Assembly: GCA_023376005.1 (NCBI GenBank)
Contig: CM042142.1
Span: 55,216,229 to 55,280,228 of the forward strand
Length of the DNA: 64,000 nucleotides
Source of the DNA: Doryteuthis pealeii
Taxonomy: Eukaryota; Mollusca; Cephalopoda; Myopsida; Loliginidae
Direction: 5' to 3'
Numbering within the stretch: the first letter of the stretch is position 1; each line of letters starts with the position of its first letter. Under the pieces are notes generated by a model. That model made no database searches and was not told the DNA's origin. It saw only the letters and a list, made by a program, of their open reading frames with translations. Below, in pieces: positions 57,747-64,000 of this stretch. A program made the translations under genes and the position numbers.

Positions 57747-57929
57747 ATGCCCAAAACCATCATTGCACTCACAGACACGAGAGGGAGACACAAGACCCAC
57801 CAGTCCATTTCCTGTCCATCCTGTGGAAAATGCTGTGCTTCTGAGTTTGGACTCAAAAGACATTTAAGGAGTCCTGAATACCAAAGATTAAAACTAAGGA
57901 AATGGGAATGTCATCACCAATATCAATAG
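57747..57929 (+). pseudogene. LINE ORF2 C-terminal zinc finger (copy B)
   Basis: Same finger SCPSCGKCCASEFGLKRHLR as 25921-26103, with one residue changed later in the frame. Confidence 0.65.
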
Positions 57930-57984
57930 ACTACATTTACATCATATATATATATGATGTAAATATATATATATATATATACAT

Positions 57985-58251
57985 ACTAGTTGTCCACAAA
58001 GTTCGTATGCACGTTAACATTATAACTTCTTTAAAGTGCACACAGACTTTGTGGACAGTCTCTCAGAGTGTGTGTGTATGTATGTATGTATATAAGTAGA
58101 AATCAATCAATATCTTTCTAAAGATATTACATACATATATATATATAATATAATATATATATATATATATTACACACACACAAGTTGTCCAGGAACTCAG
58201 TATGCACTTTTAATTATAACTTCTTTAAAGTGCACACGGACTTTATGGACA

Positions 58252-58290
<39 letters not shown>
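57985..58290. mobile_element. Palindromic MITE-like pair with (TA)n and (TG)n (copy B)
   Basis: Units at about 57985-58060 and 58180-58255 with GTCCACAAAGT / ACTTTGTGGAC and GTCCAGGAACTC / GACTTTATGGAC ends. (TG)n at 58256-58298. Confidence 0.55.
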
Positions 58291-58298
<8 letters not shown>

Positions 58299-59164
58299 TG
58301 TGTATAAATATCAATCAATCAATATCTTTCTTAAATTTCCTTTAAGATCTTTTCAAACATATGCATTCTTGATCTAAGCAGATTCAGTGTTAACAAAAAA
58401 AAAAAAAAAAAAAAAAAAAAGAAAGAAGCAAATCCAAACAATTCCGAACAAACACAGGTGCGGGTGGGGGGTTAGGTTACGTTTTCATTTCATTTCATTG
58501 AAGAGTTATATACATTATTAATACAATCCAGACAGACCGATTTCATTTGAATGAAAGTTTCCATGCCGCCGAGGGCCAGACAAATTAAGCCATCTTTTTC
58601 CATGTTTATCATTAGAAAGTATGTTGATAAAAGGAGAAGATTGGATGAAAATAAAAAAGATTTTGTAGCTTTGAGCATTGCTGGAAATGCTGACAAATTG
58701 AAATTATGCATGAAATAGATTAATTTAAGGTTTGATGACGACTATATATATAAAGAATACCAGTTTAGTTCAGAAAGAAAAAATAAGACAAAAAAAAAAG
58801 TCCAAAAGTAATTTCATCTATTTCTATAGTATTTGCTCAGGCAAGATCCAAAAAATTGCATTTCATGAAAATAAATGTGAGTGTAATTGACCAATAGATT
58901 TAAAGTTCTTCCATGTTATCTACTATGTTTTAGGATAGAAAAGGTCAAAAGCCAATTATTTGACAGTCATATCCTAATATACACTGCCTCAACATGGAGC
59001 AAGATAGACTTTTTAGTATCATAGATGAGACTAAGGCATGAACGCATGTGTTTGAATGTTACACCCTGTCATCACCCCAAATGAATAATGGACTAATCGG
59101 TTTTGATAGTGAAAAAAAGAAAGAAGAAAAAGAACACAAATATAAAGAAAGATGAAAAGAAATG

Positions 59165-59204
<40 letters not shown>

Positions 59205-59250
59205 AGAGAAGAAATATATATAAAGATAAACCTAATGAGTCAGATAAACC
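58291..59250. other. Non-coding, poly-A and (GA)n
   Basis: Poly-A near 58397-58420 and (GA)n at about 59169-59210. Copy B ends at 59282 inside the left arm of the ribozyme palindrome. Confidence 0.55.
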
Positions 59251-59283
59251 TACTAAAAGTTTCGCTAAGTGCTCTTCAAGGCN

Positions 59284-59420
59284 CCCATTCTATGGTTGAA
59301 TAGAAAAACATGAGTTGACAAACAAAATTTGTATTATCCATTAAGAATTGATTTATTTCAAAACTTTATTGGCATTAAATAACCCACTGAGGTTGATATG
59401 CCACAAAACAAAACAAACAA
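59284..59420 (+). mobile_element. R600 tail fragment, opposite orientation
   Basis: Complement of the R600 tail: TATTATCCATTAAGAATTG, TTTATTGGCATTAAATAACC and GTTGATATGCCACAAAAC, ending in (AAAC)n. It begins right at the N. Confidence 0.65.
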
Positions 59421-60412
59421 ACAAACAAACATACGTTTCCCAAGGGTATTGAAGAGTAGATTTTGATTTCTAATCCTAAGTTGTGGGATCAAGGAAAGTT
59501 CTGCAAATATCTAAACATTTCGCAAACTTTTCTTTTCAAGGAAACAATAGAGATGGTTCTTTTCAATCTCCCAGGAAGACTGTCAGCATCAGACGCTTTC
59601 TTACTGAGTACTGGCTCACGTTGGAACTTTTTTTTTAACCGGAGAGTCCAGTGTGTTTCGACTCTATGGACTGACTTTTTGATTCAGGCTCAAAGTGGTA
59701 AACCCATGTTAGTCCATTTGTAAACCATGTTTACTTTTATCATACATGCTTTTCTGTACAATGTGGCACGTTTTCTTGTAAATTTTCTCTTGGTTGGCAC
59801 TTCTCAACCACCAACAATTTGATGACAGACCTAGATGAAGACTAGATGTTTGTACAGCTGACTAGATTGGGCTCTTTAACCTTGGTATGACAAACCAGTC
59901 TAGGAGAAGGAAAACTCTGAATTCAAACGAAAGGAGCTCTCTTCTTGTTAGGTCAAAACTACTTTGAGAGCTTCTACCCCTCCTCCTAAAAAATATCTCA
60001 TACAAGTTGTCTATTCATACAAGGAAATAAGAGTTCATACCTTACCTAAGTAGGAGTACAAGTTGCTATAATTGTTATATATCAAACAATTTAGTAGTGA
60101 GACCATTGATCATCATTTATTATATAAGTTGCTCAGATGTGCACATATGTTCATTGAATTTTAAAATAAGTGTGAAGCATCAATTCTCGATACTTATTTT
60201 GATCAACATCTCATGTATATCTATTGTTTACTGATTTTTATTGCTATAACTTATTTCCTGTGCGCGTGCAATCTTAGCTTTTCATTTTTCCATGCTCTAT
60301 CTGCTCTTATTTATAAAGTTTTTAGTGTAAGTTATATCATGCTGAATTTTAATTCTTTGTGGGTTCAATCTGAGCACCTAGTCGCCTACAGACGGATGGG
60401 TAGTACTAGCGA
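59421..60412. other. Unmatched sequence, no gene recognised
   Basis: The 86-codon frame 59463-59723 (starting MISNPKLWDQGKFCKYLNIS) begins with ATG but resembles nothing I know and has no counterpart elsewhere in the window. Confidence 0.4.
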
Positions 60413-60959
60413 GCTACACCCTAACTTACATGATGAGGGCCTGACGCACCCTGTATATCTGTGTATAGTATATTACCATAAAAAAAAAATGCGGCAATTG
60501 AATACATTTGAGAAATATGGAAAAACCTACAGATCATTTATAAAACCGTTAATTGATTTTTTTAAACTTGCCATGTGAATATATTTGCTTTCAGGCTATT
60601 AGTGAAAGATCCATTTTAGTAGTGAGATCAATTTGAAATTTGTTGATATGCTTGTAAAACAAAAAACATTTAATATGTTTGTACTTACAACATCAAGAAG
60701 GGTTCATTTGTCGACCACGTTTTGGATTTTGACCCTTCTCTATTAACGATTCAAATATGGTTTATTGGATACATTTGAAGAATATAACATGCAGATCATT
60801 TATAACTGTTCATTTTTTTAATGCTGCCTAATTTGTGGAATATATTTGTTTTCATGCATTCAGTGAAAAATCAATGGTATATGTTTTTGTTCTACCTGTT
60901 CCTCAATAGAATATTGATAATCTGAAATGATAGCAGTATGGTTTTCAGCCTGCCTATTC

Positions 60960-61960
60960 GGTGTACTGGGTATATTTTACACCTCTATTTGCACCTTGGT
61001 GCCTAAGCAGATCCTTAACTTGGCCCTTACTTAGAACTTATTTAGTCGTGAGGGTCCCCTCTAACAATCGGACTGGTCATGTCAAGCCTTAGTACTTATA
61101 TTGATTGTACCAAACCCTTCTTGTTCTTATGGCAACCCAACCTTTTTACATACTTGTGCTTGAAAGCAGTGCTGAGGGTCTTAGTGTCCTGGGTATTGAC
61201 ATTAAACTTATGATGGTGTGAAGTTCAATTCTGGAACTCTGGAAATGTGGAACACCCCTATATCACCCATTAATTCCCAGGTCCACCTTGTACTAAGTAC
61301 CTATTAGGGTTCACATCTATGGTTTTAAATAGATCAAAATCGTGTTTTAAATATATGGTTTTAAAAAATTTGAGTTCCCTTCAAAAATGAATAAACAAAA
61401 CCATCTTTGTCATAAAATACCCAACAAAGGTTGACATGCCATAAAACCCAAAAACCCAGTAGATAATAATTGAGATAGAAGTTTGCTGGCCTGATCACAA
61501 TTGATATCCTTGGGTAGACATTAAACTGCATCTATGGTGAATTTCGAGTTCTGGAGCTCGGGGAGTGTGGAGTACCCCTTTCATCGCATTATTTCCAGGT
61601 CCACCTTGATCTGGAGTGATTAATAACCTATTAGGGTTCACGCTTATGGGTTAAATAAATAAAAAAAATGTGGTTTAAAAAAATTGAGTGTCTTTCAAAA
61701 ATAAATGAACAAATTATCTTCAGCATAAAATAACCCAAACAAAGGTGACATGCTATGTAAAACCTTAACCAACCAACCACCAGTAGATAAGGTCCACCGT
61801 GACCCAGATGGTAGAACCTGTTTGGTTCCTATCTATTGTTTATAGAGGAAAATGAGTTAACAAAAATGTGTTCAAAAATATTTTTCAATACCATCAATGA
61901 ATGAATAAAAACAAAATGTATTTGGCCATAAAATAACCCGCTATATACATCCAAAAAATA
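60960..61960 (+). mobile_element. Three R600 copies (inverted block)
   Basis: Complement of 36945-37860. Tail ends at about 61440, 61790 and 61960. Confidence 0.65.
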
Positions 61961-62097
61961 AAGAGAAGACAACATGATTAAAAAATAAATAAATAAATTT
62001 GGACTGTCCTGGTAAACTATGAATTCAATTTCAAGTTATGAATGTTGAAAAAGTGTGAGAACCAGGATGAGTTGCTGGCAATTGTCAAAAAATAACT

Positions 62098-62142
<45 letters not shown>

Positions 62143-62679
62143 AAAAAAAATCTTGAGACTTATTGGCTACAAAATACATTAAATCCAATATTAGCTTTAT
62201 TGTAAATTCCCTTTTTTAGAAATACTTCTTTAAACTGCCTTCTGGACATGAAGAAGATATACGTTCTTCTGCTTTTGAAGTGTGTGTGTAGCATGCATTT
62301 CTCTCAATGAGCATCGTTTCTTTCTGTGTCTGCAAGTGAGAATCTTTCATTCATCTCTTTGTCTGTACATTTACATATCATCTCTCACTCTTGTACCTGC
62401 AACATTTTCATGTTCTTCTCTCCTTGTGCTTGCATCTCTTTCTCTCATGTGCCTGCACATGTGCATGTCCACCCCTCGCTCTGTGCTGCCATGTGTGGGC
62501 ATATACCACCCTTCTCTCTCTTTGCCTGCATGTGCATGACCCGCTCCTCTTTCTCTACTGCAATATATATTCACATCACTTTCTCTCCTATTTTGCAAGA
62601 GTGCACTTTTTGTCCTTCGTCTTGTCCCTGCATGATGTCGAATGTTTTGTTACTTTTCCTGGTGCCTACATGTGTGCAT

Positions 62680-63205
62680 TTTTGCCCTCTCCGCGTCTGC
62701 ACGTGTGCATGTTTTGCCCTCTCCGCTGTCTGCAGCGTGTCAGTTTTGCCCCTCTCCCACTGTCTGCAACGTGTGCATGTTATGCCCTCTCTCCGTTGTC
62801 TGCATGTTTGCCCCTCTCCCATTGTCTTGCACGTGTGCATGTTTTGCCCTCCTCCACGGCTTGTCTGCACATGTTGCATATTTTGCCCCTCTCCCGCTGT
62901 CTGCATGTGTGCATGTTTGCCCTCTCTCGCTGTCGCACGTGTGCATGTTTGCCCCTCTCCTGCCTGTCTGCACGTGTGCAGTGTTTGCCCCATCTCCCGC
63001 TGTCTGCAGTGTGCTATTTTGCCCCTCTCCGCTGTCTGCATGTGTGCATGTTTTGCCCCTCTCCTGCTGTCTGCATGTGTGCATGTTATTGCCCACTCTC
63101 CTACTGTCTGCATGTGGCATGTTTTGCCCCTCTTCACTGCTGTCTGCATGTGTGCAGTATTGCCCTCTCGCTACTGTCTATGTGTGCATGTATTGCCCCT
63201 CTCTG
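62680..63205 (-). repeat. ~36 bp minisatellite (inverted copy)
   Basis: Units of the form TGCATGTGTGCATGTTTTGC plus CCCTCTCCCGCTGTC, many with one to three bases missing. Confidence 0.9.
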
Positions 63206-64000
63206 TGTTTAATGTATTTCTTATAAAGGTAAAGATTAAACCTTTTTGCTGTCCCATTTTTCAATTTTTGATAGCTTCAGTACTGCATTATCCAGCAAAA
63301 ATTATAGTTAAAAAAAAATGTTACTTAAAGCTTTAAATCCTCATAAATAATCACATATAAATAATTTGAACTGGTTTAAATCAGTAAAAATTCCCTGCTT
63401 TGTTCTATTAATTTGATTATAGTTCATCTGAATACTCCTTTTTTAAAACTTTTCTTTCAATCTCTCTTTGATAGTATCCATTTTTCAATATGCCGAAGTA
63501 CTTAACTATTTATTTTTTTCTCCTCAAGCCATTCTTATATTTACCAATTTGAGTTAGTTCTGTTCCTTACTGCTGTTTCTCTAGTCCTCCTTTTCATCTC
63601 AACGGCAAGGTCACTATTGAATTCCAAATTATATTCCTGTAACTGGACTCTTATTATTTTGATGTGCAAAGGGTTTCTAGTATTTCTAATTTTCAGAAAA
63701 TATCTTGATATAATAATTTGTATCATCCCTGTGTATTTTCAAATATCTAATTGAGGTGAAATCTTTGATAACAATAACAGTTTGGCGAGAGGAAAGATGA
63801 CTCTTTGGATTTCACCTCTGCTATATTTTTCCCTTGCTGAGACAGTAGTCAAAATGAAATCTAGTTGAAATATTAAAAAGTAATATTATTGTGACTAAGA
63901 AATGCAATGTTTTTGACACTATTATATATTAATATAAGTTGCACTAGTATTATCTGCATTTATCGGACTATTGTCCCATCTTCATTGTTATTTGTACAAC

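Larger units (their letters stand above)
38483..59282 (+). repeat. 20.8 kb duplicated segment, copy B
   Basis: Same orientation and order as copy A. A single N lies on each side. The right N is within a few bases of the apex of the palindrome seen intact at 27369-27546, a place where assemblies often break. Copy B looks cleaner than A. Confidence 0.9.
60413..64000 (-). repeat. Inverted, error-rich copy of 34915-38460
   Basis: Reverse complement order matches: SINE head (60413), three R600 copies (about 60960-61960), poly-T (62109-62135), minisatellite (about 62680-63205), flank and CCTGAAGAAG-family end at 64000. Many single-base losses are seen in the minisatellite. Its frames of up to 336 codons are repeat artefacts. 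Confidence 0.9.

Noticed and set aside
62326..63336. 336-codon plus-strand frame, longest in the window
   Set aside because: Same minisatellite in the inverted copy; the matching frames at 35.7-36.6 kb are not collinear because of frameshifts.

Overview
This window is AT-rich, repeat-dominated DNA from an animal genome. It has no bacterial features and no intact protein-coding gene. tRNA-derived and 5S rRNA-derived SINEs, LINE reverse-transcriptase C-terminal fragments of a style common in lophotrochozoan genomes, hammerhead ribozymes in Penelope- or retrozyme-like repeats, and many (TA)n tracts fit an invertebrate. A mollusc, possibly a coleoid cephalopod such as an octopus, is my best guess, but the species call is inference only.

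Layout. (1) 1-6558 is a left flank with a ribozyme-bearing foldback, a SINE, several copies of an abundant ~0.6 kb repeat (called R600 here) and two decayed LINE ends. (2) 6559-27426 is copy A of a ~20.8 kb segment. (3) 27427-38481 is an intervening block with a ribozyme palindrome, a ~0.49 kb tandem repeat, a ribozyme cluster near 32.1-32.8 kb, R600 copies and a 36 bp minisatellite. (4) 38483-59282 is copy B of the same segment, with a single N on each side (38482 and 59283). (5) 59284-64000 is mostly an inverted, error-rich copy of 34915-38460. Copy A is badly corrupted at about 13.5-17.3 kb, while the same stretch of copy B reads cleanly. Together with the flanking Ns, this suggests that A/B may be two haplotypes or an assembly artefact rather than a real duplication.

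Most notable content. There are at least five full or near-full type I hammerhead ribozyme folds plus several broken ones. Two sit in a tandem ~310 bp unit that also carries tRNA-like A and B boxes, giving a retrozyme/SINE-like design. Four inverted pairs share one layout, minus-strand ribozyme on the left and plus-strand on the right. At least four of the ribozymes are followed by the same downstream tail. Other well-supported elements are 5S rRNA-derived SINEs, two 306 bp solo LTRs with exact 5 bp target duplications, a 233 bp MITE with an exact 8 bp target duplication, and a TA-inserting MITE whose empty site survives nearby.

The only candidate host coding sequence is a 150-nt phase 1-1 exon at 23305-23454, repeated in copy B. 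The window may lie inside a large intron, but nothing here proves it.
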